Both the position numbers and the translations under genes were made by a program. A stretch of 64,000 nt of DNA from Haematococcus lacustris. Lineage: Eukaryota; Chlorophyta; Chlorophyceae; Chlamydomonadales; Haematococcaceae. Positions 33,332 through 45,800 of the stretch are shown here, in pieces. The stretch is taken from the NCBI GenBank assembly GCA_030144725.1, contig JASKMD010000017.1, positions 9,695,029-9,759,028 on the forward strand. Reading direction: 5' to 3'. The first letter of the stretch is position 1. Each line of letters begins with the position of its first letter. Below the pieces are notes generated by a model. The model was given only the letters and a program-made list of their open reading frames with translations. It did not search any database and was not told the DNA's origin.

Positions 33332-36300
33332 TCACCAGGGCTTTGGAGCCTTGGGCTGCTTGCTGGGCTTCTTGCCCCAGTCTGGGTCCTGCTCGCCCCG
33401 TGCCCAGCTCATGAGGCCCTCAACCAGCTTGAGAGGCGCAGTGGGAATGGACTCAATGGCATCAAAGATCTCCTTCAAATCCGAATTGGGGTCTTGCATG
33501 GCACCTGACTTACTAGGAATGCCTCTCACTGGGGCCAACCGACGTCTCACCTGCGGCCAGCCTCAGCACCATGCTTGCATGCCAAGGCTTTAACTATGCA
33601 GCACCAGTAAATGACAGTATGGCTTGCATGTGCACGGGCCTCCATGCGCATGCCCTACCCAGGCTCCTTGCCATAAGTAGCAGTGTGAGACGAACCACCA
33701 CCGTGCATTCACCGCATGGCGTAGCCCAAGCCACTCACCGCATCCATAGTGGATGAGATAATGCGCTTCTCACTGAGGCGAAGCTTGCATGCGAGGAGCT
33801 CTTCAGGGGACAGGTCCCGTTGCTGCAGGCAGCAGTCCCCAACCGAGCCCACAGCAGTACATCATTACAACAATTGAGCCATGCAATGGAGCAGCAGCAC
33901 TTAGTAGACAAGTGCAGGGCAGCCAAGCCTGGCAAGGTGCTGCTGACCAGCCAGGCACTTCACCCACACCAGCTGCTCACCCTATCATCGCCCGCCGTTC
34001 CCCACACCTTGCCCACCTGGCCATGCACCGCCCCATCCTAGCCCGCCTGCCTGACCTGCGCCAGCTTGATGTCCTCTTCCAGAGAGTAGGAGTAAGCCTG
34101 CAGTCGCTCCCGGCAGTCGCCCATCATGATCTGCAGGATCTCATACTCGTTGAGCTGGCTCAGCACTACGTCCTGCTCAAAGGACACCTGCAGTGCACAG
34201 CCCAGCCCAGCCAAAGGTCATGTGCGAGGCACAGCACCAAAATCACCCCATTGCACATTCACACATGCAGGCACTGCCAGCTGTGTGCTTCCACATGCCC
34301 TGAGCTGGGCACAAACAGGCAAACCGTGTAACCAGCACTCTATGCATGGTCGCAGCATGCAGCAGCATGGTGGTTGTACTCCACACAATGCTCGTTTGAC
34401 CTCTGTTTTGATGCAGCAAGTGTCAGCAGGTTGGTTTGATGTTGAACAGCTGGCACATTTAGTGGTCAGAGCCAGCAACCTGCCTTGGCGAATAGGGCTG
34501 GGTCAGCCACCCGGGAGAGGCGTAGGTAGGCCAGCAGCTGCTGGGGAAAGCGGTCTGCAAAAACTGGGAACTGCTCCTCGTTGCTGAAGCCAAGCTCCTC
34601 TAGGATCTGGGTCTTCATCTGGAAGTAGCGGTCAGCCTGTGCAAAGACCACAGGGGTGGGCCCGGTTGCTATGAGAGGGGCAAGGGTCCTACCCCAACCT
34701 TCTCCCAACTTGACTATTACACCCTTGCCCACCCCAAGGCAGGCTCATCAATTGACATGGTTGGAACTGTGGCTGGACTAGGCAGAGCTGTCTGTGGTGT
34801 GTACCAGTTCAAGTACAGTACACATTGCCTTGCGGCAAGTTACACCGGCAGCCAGCCAGCCAGCCTGCCACACAGCACCACTACCTCCAGGTGGCATGTT
34901 GTTGTGTCTCTGGCTCTCACAGCTGCACCTAGACCCTTCTCCTTCTGCCTGGAAAGCTGCAGCGAATCAAAAGCCCTACTGCGCCTGCCTGCCAATGTGG
35001 GCCTGCACCTTCAGCAAAGCAGCAGGCCAGGACAAAAAGTCGGCAGGGTTGCTGGTGGGCACGGAACCTGTGGCCAGCAGCAGCTCGCCATTTGGCCTGG
35101 GGTCATACAGCTGGATCTCCACCCCTGACCTGCACACCCAGGGCAGCAGGCCAGCAGCCACATCAGGCTGTCCAGTGGTGCAGTGGTGCACTGTCAGGCT
35201 GAAAGCTCCCTACAGCTACATCCTCCCGAGGCTCCGCTTGTCGCCAACTTAGCCCGCACCTGTGGCAGCTGTTGTGACCCATACCACCCATGCCACTGCC
35301 ACTCAGGCAACTACTCAACTTGCTGACAGCGGCTCCCTGTCAGTGACCATGCTAGTGTTTGTGGCGGGCAGCTGGGTTCATTGCCCAACACAACAGGATT
35401 GCTGCCTTCAATTCAGCCTGGCCTGCTGCACTGGCAGCTGTGCGGTGAGCAGGCAGCCAAACACATGTCTTTGCTGCACACACCGCAAGCCCTTGCCGGA
35501 CTTGAGCACCACCGCCTTCAGCTCAGGGTCGTAGTCCAATGAGCAGCCTGTCTCACTGCCCGTGCGGCTCAATAGGGACGCCAAGGGAAGCAAGGCGAAG
35601 CAGCTGGCTGATGGTAGATAGATGGCATGTGCAAGAACTACACTGAAGGCTTGCACGAACTGCTCCTGACCAAACACACCTGCACATGGGCACAGCACCA
35701 TGCCAAAGCTGGCTGAAGCGGAGTACAGCCTATGAGTCAATTTGAACACAGTGCCTGCCATTCATCAGGAAAGGCAGTTTTGGCAGACAAACTCTTCGCC
35801 CAGTGTACTGCTGAGCCACCCTCAGAGCTCAGACACCCTCATTGCTGAGTCCTACTTGCAGGGAAGCGCTGGGTGTCACAGCAGAACACCGTGTCTTGGA
35901 GTGTCTGCCATTGCTGCAGCAAAGCTGCCTTGCGTGCAATGGCTTCTGACTGGATGGGGGACCCAGCCAGCAACGTCTGGAGCTGTTCTGTGTCCCAGAG
36001 CAAGGGTGACCAGGTGCGAGTCTGCAGGCATTGCAGCCAATGCACAACAACAACTAAACCAGGCATGGAGTGCATACGTCCAAGGAGACAAGGTAATAGT
36101 TAAGCTAGGCTTGCCCCAAGCCACAGTTGCAGCAGTGTGGGCTTCTCACCGGCAGAGTGCTGAGGAAGGCATGCCAAGAGGAGCTGCTGCCCTTAGCGCG
36201 CTCCGCCAGCAGCCATAAGGTTAGGGCAACTAGCTGACTTTGCTCTGATGCCACTTGACCAACGAGCTCGTGCTTCTCCGCGTCAAGGTGGGTGATGGCC

Positions 36301-36590
36301 ACGTCCTCTGGCACGGAAAGCACAGCGGCCCCAGCTGCTGCATCTGACAGGCTGACGAAGCCCACCCTGTCGCCGATGTCGCCTGTGAAGCGCCTTGGCT
36401 CAACCCGAGCCTTTGCAAGCATTGGGACGGAGCTCGCCAGCTCCTTTAGCTGATCGACTTTCCGCAGGCTATCAGCTATAGTTCCGCTGGAGCCTGCTCT
36501 GCATTGTACTCGCGGCAGGAGTGGTCGGGCGCGAAGGACCGCTGGGACGCGACCAGTCAGACCCTGCTGTGCTGGCGCCACGGGTGGCAT
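33332..36590 (-). CDS. Plastid SET-domain protein-lysine methyltransferase (Rubisco LSMT family)
   Basis: Eight exons keep frame: 36150-36590, 35856-36021, 35484-35679, 35009-35129, 34484-34636, 34056-34187, 33739-33822, 33332-33550, giving 503 residues. The first about 45 residues are basic and Ala/Pro-rich, as in a chloroplast transit peptide. Family landmarks in order are VLSVPEDVAITHLDAE, LTLWLLAERAKGSSSSWHAF, SPLLWDTEQLQTLLAGSP, FALLPLASLLSRTG, YDPRPNGELLLATGSVP (the SET Tyr region), then the Rubis-substrate-binding helices QILEELGF, LNEYEILQIMMGDCRERLQA and SPEELLACKLRLSEKR. Exon 5 needs a GC donor (AAG|GCAGGT) to stay in frame. The NH motif that usually follows the PL.D stretch reads SRTG here, so activity on Rubisco cannot be assumed. 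The tail KKPSKQPKAPKPW is basic. The start ATG at 36,590 is the first in frame. Confidence 0.88.
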
Positions 36591-36654
36591 CGCGTCTAAC
36601 AAACCTTTGCGCTTGCCCGAATCGGATTTGTGATCGAACCAAAACCATTAGCAT

Positions 36655-37192
36655 GGCAAAAGTAGCTAGAAGTGTGCATGTAACTCAGCGACTACTATAT
36701 GCATCTCCTACTTGCTTTGATTGCTGACAGCATCATATCAAAGCAAGGGTAGTGGCTGTACAGCTGGAGGCGCAAACGACGGTTTATGCACGTGAACGCA
36801 GGGTGATAGCACAAGAAATATTGTAAGCAGCTGCACTGGACACAAGCCAATACCGGCATGAGGCTGTCGGTAGCAGTAAGTATGTGGCAGTGCCGGAACT
36901 CAAGCGTGTCTGCTGCCAAGCTACCTAGGTGATCATGTGATGCATACAGTGTTGTGAATCTTCAGATTATCAGATTTTCAATGAAAATGAAAGTGTTTCA
37001 TTGAAAAACTGAAAGAGTTTCATTGTCAGTGAAACTGAGCGGATGCCGCTGGTTCTCAGCCTATCCTTTCAAACGCGACTTGTTTGTAGGCCTGCACTGT
37101 TTGAAATGCAAAAATACTTAGGTTGCCAAAGGTCAGACATGCAAGCCATTTTAGAAGATGCAAGCCGTCCATGCTGTCCGTGGATCCGCCAT
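36655..37192. other. Upstream region of the SET gene, no further gene
   Basis: Contains a short TTTCATTGAAAAACTGAAAG inverted tract near 36,975-37,040, resembling the TTTCAGATTTTCAGTGAA sequence at 37,580-37,620 in the opposite sense. Confidence 0.35.
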
Positions 37193-37440
37193 TAGAGCGC
37201 GACTGGTTAGTTTAACATCCTGATGTTTTGGGTTTAACCACATCTTTAACCAATCTTTAACATACCCGTTTTGCTACCCTGGGACTGCTTCTCACTGGCT
37301 ACTTCTGCCGGCATAGTGTCGCTGGGTGCATTGCCGTGTCGCGACCAGAACGACAGCAAAAAGGGACTCGTATCGCGACCAAACGGTCAACTTTAACAAT
37401 CGGTTTAACATTAACCTTCAACCAGTCCGGTCGCGCTCTA
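37193..37440. mobile_element. hAT-type MITE with 8-bp target-site duplication
   Basis: 248 bp with terminal inverted repeats TAGAGCGCGAC (perfect 11 bp, then an interrupted match over TGGTT and GTTAAC). It is flanked by TCCGCCAT at 37,185-37,192 and 37,441-37,448. Eight-bp duplications and TAG-type ends fit the hAT superfamily. No coding sequence. Confidence 0.85.
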
Positions 37441-37448
37441 TCCGCCAT

Positions 37449-38206
37449 CTGTGGCGTTTTCTGGCTTGCGCTTCTTCCGCTGTGGCTGTAGCGCGCTGGC
37501 GCCAACCAAGTTAATCACAGCACAGCCAATCACTCTGCAACACCCGATCTGCGATCTGACCGGGGGCAGCACCCGGCACTTTCAGATTTTCAGTGAAGAC
37601 GTTCAGATGTTCAGATGAAAATTTTCATTGTCATGCATCCAGTGTCAAGGTCGGTGATGGAGGGATGGTGCCGAGATGTTGCCATGCCTTGGCTCATCGT
37701 TCATTCACAACCAGTATCATGAACAAGATGGCATACGTCGTCAACCGGTTAGCTGCTGCTTGGCTTCTTCTGGGCTCACCCGTCTCGATGATCAGGTCTG
37801 GCTTGAGCGTGTAGATGATGTCGTTGATTGACATCCTGTCAAAGGGGTGTTGCATGGAGCCACAGGCACACGCCCTTGCAGGTTGTGAAGTGGTGAAGCT
37901 TCATGCGGCAAGTGTGACAGCTGCTGAAGTGACATGACATGAACACACCTTGCCACGCTGCCAAGCACGGCAAGGAACGTGGTGACTTGTCACAGTTTCC
38001 TTAGTACGTCACAAAAGGGAGGCCAACACGTGATGTATGAGAGGCAGTGAGGTACAAACAAGTAACTAGCAGTGCGAGCATGGCGCCAATGTGCCTATAA
38101 GACTTCCTGTAGCCGTTGCATGTGACAGTGGCAACATAGGAACAGATTGGCTGGGTTCACCTTCTAAAACCTGGCTGGCTGGATGTTTGATGCCCATGGG
38201 GAGGGT
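37449..38206. other. Intergenic region between the MITE and the histone pair
   Basis: No gene recognised. It may hold the 3' flank of H3 beyond the stem-loop. Confidence 0.35.
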
Positions 38207-38222
38207 GGTGTTGAAAAACACC
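38207..38222 (-). terminator. Histone 3'-end stem-loop of H3
   Basis: On the minus strand GGTGTTTTTCAACACC forms a perfect 6-bp stem with a 4-base loop, the geometry of replication-dependent histone mRNA 3' ends. It lies 63 bases beyond the H3 stop. It is expected to bind SLBP and replace polyadenylation. Confidence 0.9.
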
Positions 38223-38285
38223 GGGTCAGTGAACAGAGGCGCAATGGACAGCAGACCTGCAGGCTGTTGGCGGCGGCTGCTTCGT

Positions 38286-39286
<1,001 letters not shown>

Positions 39287-39336
39287 GCCCTTTCCCTGAC
39301 CTTCCCTGCCTTCAATCTCCTCCTGATTGGCACACC

Positions 39337-39352
39337 GGTGTTTCTCAACACC
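39337..39352 (+). terminator. Histone 3'-end stem-loop of H4
   Basis: GGTGTTTCTCAACACC has the same 6-bp stem as in H3 and a TCTC loop. It is 107 bases beyond the stop; without the two extra 26-bp units it would be about 55 bases, close to the H3 spacing. Confidence 0.9.
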
Positions 39353-39539
39353 ACCTCTCCTGGTCTACAGCTGCAGATGGTGTTGTGGTGGGCCTCATTG
39401 TCCGACCAGTTATACATATGCAGCGTGTGTGCAGATAGCTTGTGCAGTTGCAACCGAGTCTCTGAACCGCCCACCCCGCTTTCCTCTGGCTATCCCAACC
39501 TTTGCCTGCAACACCTGTAGCAAGTCTCCCCTTTTGCTC

Positions 39540-39660
39540 ATTGCAGGCCGACAAAACTCATTCAACAAGGAACACCATGTCGGCCTGTGGGTAATCTCAC
39601 TCAGCTACTACAAACACGTTGTAGCAACCTCGGTCGCTCTTGCTCATTGCAGGCCAAGGG
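39540..39660 (+). repeat. Dispersed repeat with GTGGGTAATCTCACTCAGCT
   Basis: Landmarks AACAAGGAACA, GTGGGTAATCTCACTCAGCT, ACAAACACGTTGTAG and CCTCGGTCGC recur inverted at 50,400-50,500, and in part at 62,460-62,500 and 63,068-63,145. Frames across it give the same short peptide in two copies, which only reflects DNA identity. Confidence 0.7.
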
Positions 39661-39807
39661 GCTCTTTTCCTCCTCTTTCGCACATCTCTCATGGACGGGT
39701 TTCTTGCCACCTCCTGGCCGGCTGGCCCTTGCTGGCTGTTGCTCATTGTTGCTGTGTTGATTGTGTTGCTCATTGATGCTGTGGCAGGTCGCTCTGATGT
39801 CAAGTAT

Positions 39808-39812
39808 TTACA
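39808..39812 (-). terminator. TGTAA poly(A) signal of the METTL21-type gene
   Basis: TGTAA on the minus strand starts 8 bases beyond the stop codon of the methyltransferase gene. This is the volvocine consensus signal, although unusually close to the stop. Confidence 0.5.
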
Positions 39813-39820
39813 TCTTCAGA

Positions 39821-42800
39821 TTACAAGCTCAGCTCGTACAGCTCGATGTGAGCCACCTGGCAGCCCCTAGGCAGCTGGGAAGAGGGGATCCGTACCACCT
39901 GCAGCACAACACCCGCACAACTGAGCATGTTTCTCCCTGCTTTCGTCACGCCTGTACAACCCCTAGCCTAGTCATGCAAGTAGAGCAGGTTGTGGCACCA
40001 CATACGCCACTGTTCCAGCATCCATGTGCCCATGCCCTCCTGGCTCCCTTAACAACCCATGCTACACCACTGAGCCCATTCCTCACTCCTCACACCCCCC
40101 TCTGCTGTTCACTGAGGCTGGTGCTGCCCCTCCCACCTTGGCGAACGCCCTGCCTGCCTCCTCCAAGAACACCTCCTTCACTGCCTGGCTGCGCAGCTCA
40201 AAAGACACCAGGCAGCGCGGTCGGCCGGGCGAGGCAGCCAGGATGGCGCCTGCAGTGCATCCTACCAGAGCATGGGCCACAGGGTGCCTGACGTGCAGCA
40301 CCTGCTAGCTGTGCAGTTAGTGTGGTGCAGCACCTGGGTGTTGGTGTTGGTGCAGCGCCAAGCCGTCAGCCTGGTGGGGCTGCTGGGCACTGAATCCTCT
40401 ATCCATTCCCCATGGCTGCAGCTCCTGGTTGCTGTGGCTGAGAATGGTCCACTGGCTGAGAATGCATGACTAAACGCTGCTTCACCTCAAAGCGGCCAGG
40501 TTGCTGTGCAGGGTGGCATCCAGAGGGTGATAGCCTGACAGCTGTCCCCCAGCAGCCTGCTGCTGCTTGCCAAGTGCCTGGTGGCTCACACCTCTCACCC
40601 CCTGGACTCACACGTCTCAATAAACAATGGGGTGCTGGGACTGCTGCCGTCCTGCACACACAAGGTATGGTCAGCGGGTGGCAGTCAGGGTATAGAGTCG
40701 AGCAGGTGACAGCATGGGTGAGTAGACAGGGGTGATTAAAGCCTATGCAGCGTGATGCCTGCAAGGGCGTGGCAGCGGGACCACTGCAGGTCAGCAAGTG
40801 GCAACACCACCGCCCCCAAGGTGTGTGCACGTGCTTACCTGTGCGTGGTGTGTCAGATGTGAAGCTGCCGCAGTGAGTGCCAATGCAGGGTGCATGTGCA
40901 AAGCCCTGGTGCAGGGGCCGTGGTCGACCTGGTCAATGTACACGCAGTCTGCCGCCAGGATGAAGTCCAGGGGCTGTGCAGCCAAGGACGCCGCGGCCTG
41001 CTGCCAGCCTGATGCACCCCACTCCAGAGCTGACACCTCGGCCCAGCCACAAGTGGCCCCTCGCCTGCAACCAGGCGCCCAAGCATCCAGCAATCGCATC
41101 CAGAACAGGGCTTCGGCGGCGGGAGGGTGGGTGTGCAGGCCTCAACGCAGGGGGTGGTGGCCAGGCAGTGAAGGGGGCTCTCAAGAGCTGCAGAGCCTCA
41201 GCAGGGCAGGCAGGCACAGTGATCATAGTCCACCCGCCCTCAGCTCCAACTTCCTGCATCCTGTGCGGCAGTCAGTGAGCCCTGCCAGCAGCCCCCTCCA
41301 GCCAGCTCCCTCCACCTCCACCTGTACCAGCTCATGTTGGTTAGGCTGAGAGTCCCAGACAGCAGTGGAATCCCCCTGGCACTTCAACCCTACTGGGTTC
41401 ATACGCTAGCTGGCCACTGGGTTGTGTCGCCTGGTATGTCCACCCTGCCAGTTGTTGACGGCAGTGGTCAGCTCACATCTACATCACTGTTCGACCCCCG
41501 GACCCCGGTAGTAGCCCCCCGCAAGCCCCCACAGGCCCCACGCAGCAGCCAGGAAGCCTCACAGCCAGCAGCCTCAGAGCCTGGTCCCAGCACTCCCCCG
41601 CCAGCCAAGCGCACCAAGGCTGAGCCGGCAGCTGAGCCCAACAAGGCCCAGGGCAAGGCTGCCAAAGCCAAGCCAGCACCACAGCCAGGCAGGTAGCTGG
41701 ACAGGGACTGTAATGCGGCACTGAACATGCAGCGCATTGGGAAGAGCAGGTGGCGGCCGCTGGAGCTGTGCTGGTGGCCAGAGCAAGGGAAGCTGCCAGC
41801 CAAGGGCAAGGAGTACCCTGGCCTGGGGTACAAGCGCCTGCGAGACAGCCACCCACTTTGTTGAGCTGTCATCAGCTTTCAACCAGTGCATGTTTTGCCA
41901 TGCCAACTCTATGCATAGCCCTGTCACAGGGGTCAGGCACTGCTGTAGGTAGTAGGCGACCATGACCATGTGTATGCCATGTATAGGCCATGAGCAAGCC
42001 ATGCGATGGGACACCACACAGACAAAACACCGTTTTGTAGTGGTCCACAATTAGTGTGTTCAACTGCCATGAACGCTCAAGGTTGAGAGCCAAGGTGCTG
42101 TTCAACCCCCATTGGTGTTCTGTGACACTTGCCTTCCCTCAGCCACACCTTGCCCACTGGGCGACTGCGGAGCAGGTAAGGGAGCAAGGGACCACCCACC
42201 TCTGGTCTTTGCTCAGCCCGTTGAATTGCACGTTGGCTTCAGCAAGCCCCAGCACCACCTCCTTGTCTGTGATGTAGGCCTGCGGATATACATGGAGGCT
42301 ATGTGGGTGTGCATTGTGGACATGTGTGGGTGTGGGTGCATGGGGGCCATGTGTGGGTGCATGGAGGCCATGGCAATGAATTTGCATGACTCAGTGGCCC
42401 TGGTGACGACACTGTGGATCATCATGAGCCACTCGTGGCTCAGAATTGACAACAAAATGGCTGGAGCTGGATGCCCTACTGGTGCTGTGCTGAGTTCCGC
42501 CCTGTTCAATCCCTGTACTGTGCATTTCGGAGCCACGTCCCTTACTCACCTGGCCCTGTGGCCCCACCCCAAGCCCCCTCATGGGGCAGGTGGCTGGACC
42601 GTGAAACCAACTCGTGCCTCAACTTGCAGCGCATCGGGGGAAGTGTGCAACGACTCCGGGAGCTGTGCTGCTGGGAGGGCCTGGAGGCTCTGCCCGCCCC
42701 TGGCAACGAGTACCAGCAGGGGTACAAGCTGATCGATGACCGGCTGCCCAAGGCCAGGCAGCGGCTGCACCGGGCTGCCGAGTACCGGCGGGACATTTAG

Positions 42801-45800
42801 GGCCGGGCCTGCAACCACCCGCAGGGCCTAGTAGCCAACCAGGCTGAACCAAACCTGTTAAATATCAAGCTGCTGATTTTGATGAGAAGCGCAGAGGTCT
42901 TAGGAGGGAACATGCTACCAGGGTTGGGTGTTGTGGTCATCAAGGGTGCACCCGTTTACCCACAGGTCCACACCTTGACATGTCTTGCATGCATGTCTCC
43001 ACATGAGTGTGTGATGACTCAGTCTACTGTGATGCAATCATGTCCGCATGCCATGCGTTAAAAAAAATTCAACGGAATCCATAAATATACGACTAGAACA
43101 TGGCTTTGCCAAACAGGGCGTTACTGCGTCCTCCTCCACCTTATGACCACCCCTGGGGGCCAGAACCCCAACAAACCTGTAGTGCTCTGCCGACATCACC
43201 AGGCCCTCTGACCTGCCACCACAGCCACCAATGCCTAGCACTCAGCGCAGCAAGGGCCCGTCTGTGCAGCCCCAGCTGCAGTGCTCAGCCCTGGGTTGTT
43301 CAAGGCTACTGCACTCATTACAATTTCTGCATCATCATTTTGTGTGCCCTATCACTGTTTGTTCCAGTGCACAGAATACAGAAGAAGAAAAAGAAGAGGC
43401 GTGCATAAGAGGAGGAGCTTCCTCCTGGGGCGCGGCCTGCTCACACCACCTGCCCTAGCAGCAAAGCCTGCTCAGCCCCCATCCCTGACCCCTGCCCTAC
43501 TTCTGTAGCTGGTTTGGGCAATGCTGTGTGAGCTGATCACCGCATGCGTAGATGCTTATCACCCATGCCGGATGCAGGAAGGTGCATCCTGCACTACACT
43601 GCATAGCACTGCACTGGAACCCAAGGTAGTTCAAGGCTCTTCCAGTCCCAAATCACAAGGCCCCAGCTACCCAGCCCAAGGCTACTCAGCCCAGGGTTCT
43701 TCAAGGTTCTTGCACAGTCGCTCTCTATCGCTCACAGTCAAGCTCAAGGCAGCCCCAGCTGAGGTACTCAGCCCTAGGTCCTTCAAGGCTCTTCGAGGAA
43801 TTATCACTCACGGACTACCAAGGTCTCCACTACACTAACCAAACTGGCACCAGCCTGCCAACACCTTTCATTTGGTCAGTGATGCGACGCCACCATGAGC
43901 AGGGTGTGGTGCCCTGACGCCATGCATGCCACCGCCATGCCATCTCCGCTGCCTTCATCACTACAGAGTCTGTCACAGGGTGTGGAGAGGAGAGGGCATG
44001 CCTGCCCCTGGGCATATCCCTGGGGGCATCCCACCAACACCCCAGCAGCAGCAGCAGCAGCAGCGGTGTACCCTGACCCCAACTGGGTGTGGGGGTCTGC
44101 GCCATGGCGCCCTCCGTATGCGCCCAGCGGCAGCCAGTACCCAGCCAGCAGCCAGCCGGGAACGCACAGCATCTGACCTTCTCCTCAACAAAACCAGCGC
44201 CAGGAGCTGACCCATGTGCTGAGCTGCCGCCCCACCCCCTGCCCCCCACTCACAATGCCGCCCAGCTTGGCCACCAGTAGGCCCGCAAGCCCTGGGCCCG
44301 ACCCCAGCTCCACACAGCGGCAGCCCTGGAACCTGCTCAACAGGCAAACAGGACAGGACCTCCCAATGCATGCAAGGAGCATGTGACACACTTTGCGCCC
44401 TTAGGCAGGACCATGCATGGTTTTGAATTCGTGGGCTTGCATTGCACTCGTGAGCTTGCATTAGGAAGCAGCTTTAGGTACAGCTTTAGGACCATGCTGG
44501 CAGTGATAGGACCACCGCCTAGTGCGCCCAGCCTGGAGCCAGCAGCGTGACCAGCCGGTGCGGGGCATGATGTGGTGCCCTGTAGTGTCCCCCCGCAAGC
44601 CCCCACAGGCCCCAGGCAGCAGCCAGGAAGCCTCACAGCCAGCAGCCTCAGAGCCTGGGCCCAGCACTCCCCCGCCAGCAAAGCGCAGCAAGCGCACCAA
44701 GGCTGAGCCGGCAGCTGAGCCCACAAAGAGCAAGGGCAAGCTTGCCAAAGCCAAGCCAGCACCACAGCCAGGCAGGTGGCTGGACAGGGACTGCAATGCG
44801 GCACTGAACATGCAACGCATTGGGGTGAGCAGGTGGCGCCCGCTGGAGCTGTGCTGGTGGCCAGAGCAGGGGAAGCTGCCAGCCAAGGGCAAGGAGTACC
44901 CTGGCCTGGGGTACAAGCGGGTACGAGACAAGCCACCCAAGACCCAGCCTGCTGTGGCACAGTAGTGTGTGCCCCCCTTTGTTGAGCTGTCATCAGCTTT
45001 CAATTAGTGCATGTTTTGTCATGCCAACTCTACGTCATAGCCTGTCGCAGGGGTCAGGCAATGCTGTAGGTGGTAGGCGGCCATGATCATGTGTATGAGC
45101 AAGCCATGTGATGGGAACACCACACAGAAAAAACACCGTTTTGTAGTGGTCAACATTTAGTGTGTTCGACTGCAATGAAGGCTCAAGGTTGAGAGCCAAG
45201 GTGCTGGCAGTGATACGCTTGCATGGCCTGAGCTCCTCATGGCTTGATCCCGGGACCTCTGGACCCACCTGTGTCGTGGCTGGGCCGCCAGCCAAGCCGC
45301 CAGCAGCATCTCCCCCTCCCACACGCATGCGCCCACGCCCATGCGGCGGGCAGTCAGCGCATGCGGCTGCAAGTCACCATGCACCATGCACCAGGGCCCT
45401 CAGCCAGGACCTACAAGCACACGCCATGCTCAATGCCTGCCTCGCTTCCTCCCTCCACTGCCGGTGTTAAATACCTGTATAAACACATGGTGTGACATGG
45501 ATGACGTTGTGTAGGATGGTATGGAGTTAGAGGCTTGTGCATTCCTGTCAACGTATGGAGATGGGGGTGAGCAGGAGATTGGGGTGGGGAGTGAGGAGAG
45601 GAGTGTGAAAGGGAGTCCACTGGTGGGGGCAAGGGCACATGCGCATGGGAGCAGATCTCACCTGTTGCTTCAACTTCACTGTGACCGGCTCCCCCGCACA
45701 ATCTAGCACTACATCAGCAGCAGGAAGCAGACGAAGAGCATGACTTACACCGCTGAAGTCCTCAATTGTGACGCTGCTTAGCCGCCCTCCCCTTCAAGGG

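Noticed and set aside
43830..44461. Overlapping open frames on both strands around 44 kb
   Set aside because: The only part with a clear protein match is the METTL21 exon at 44,254-44,332; the rest is intron.
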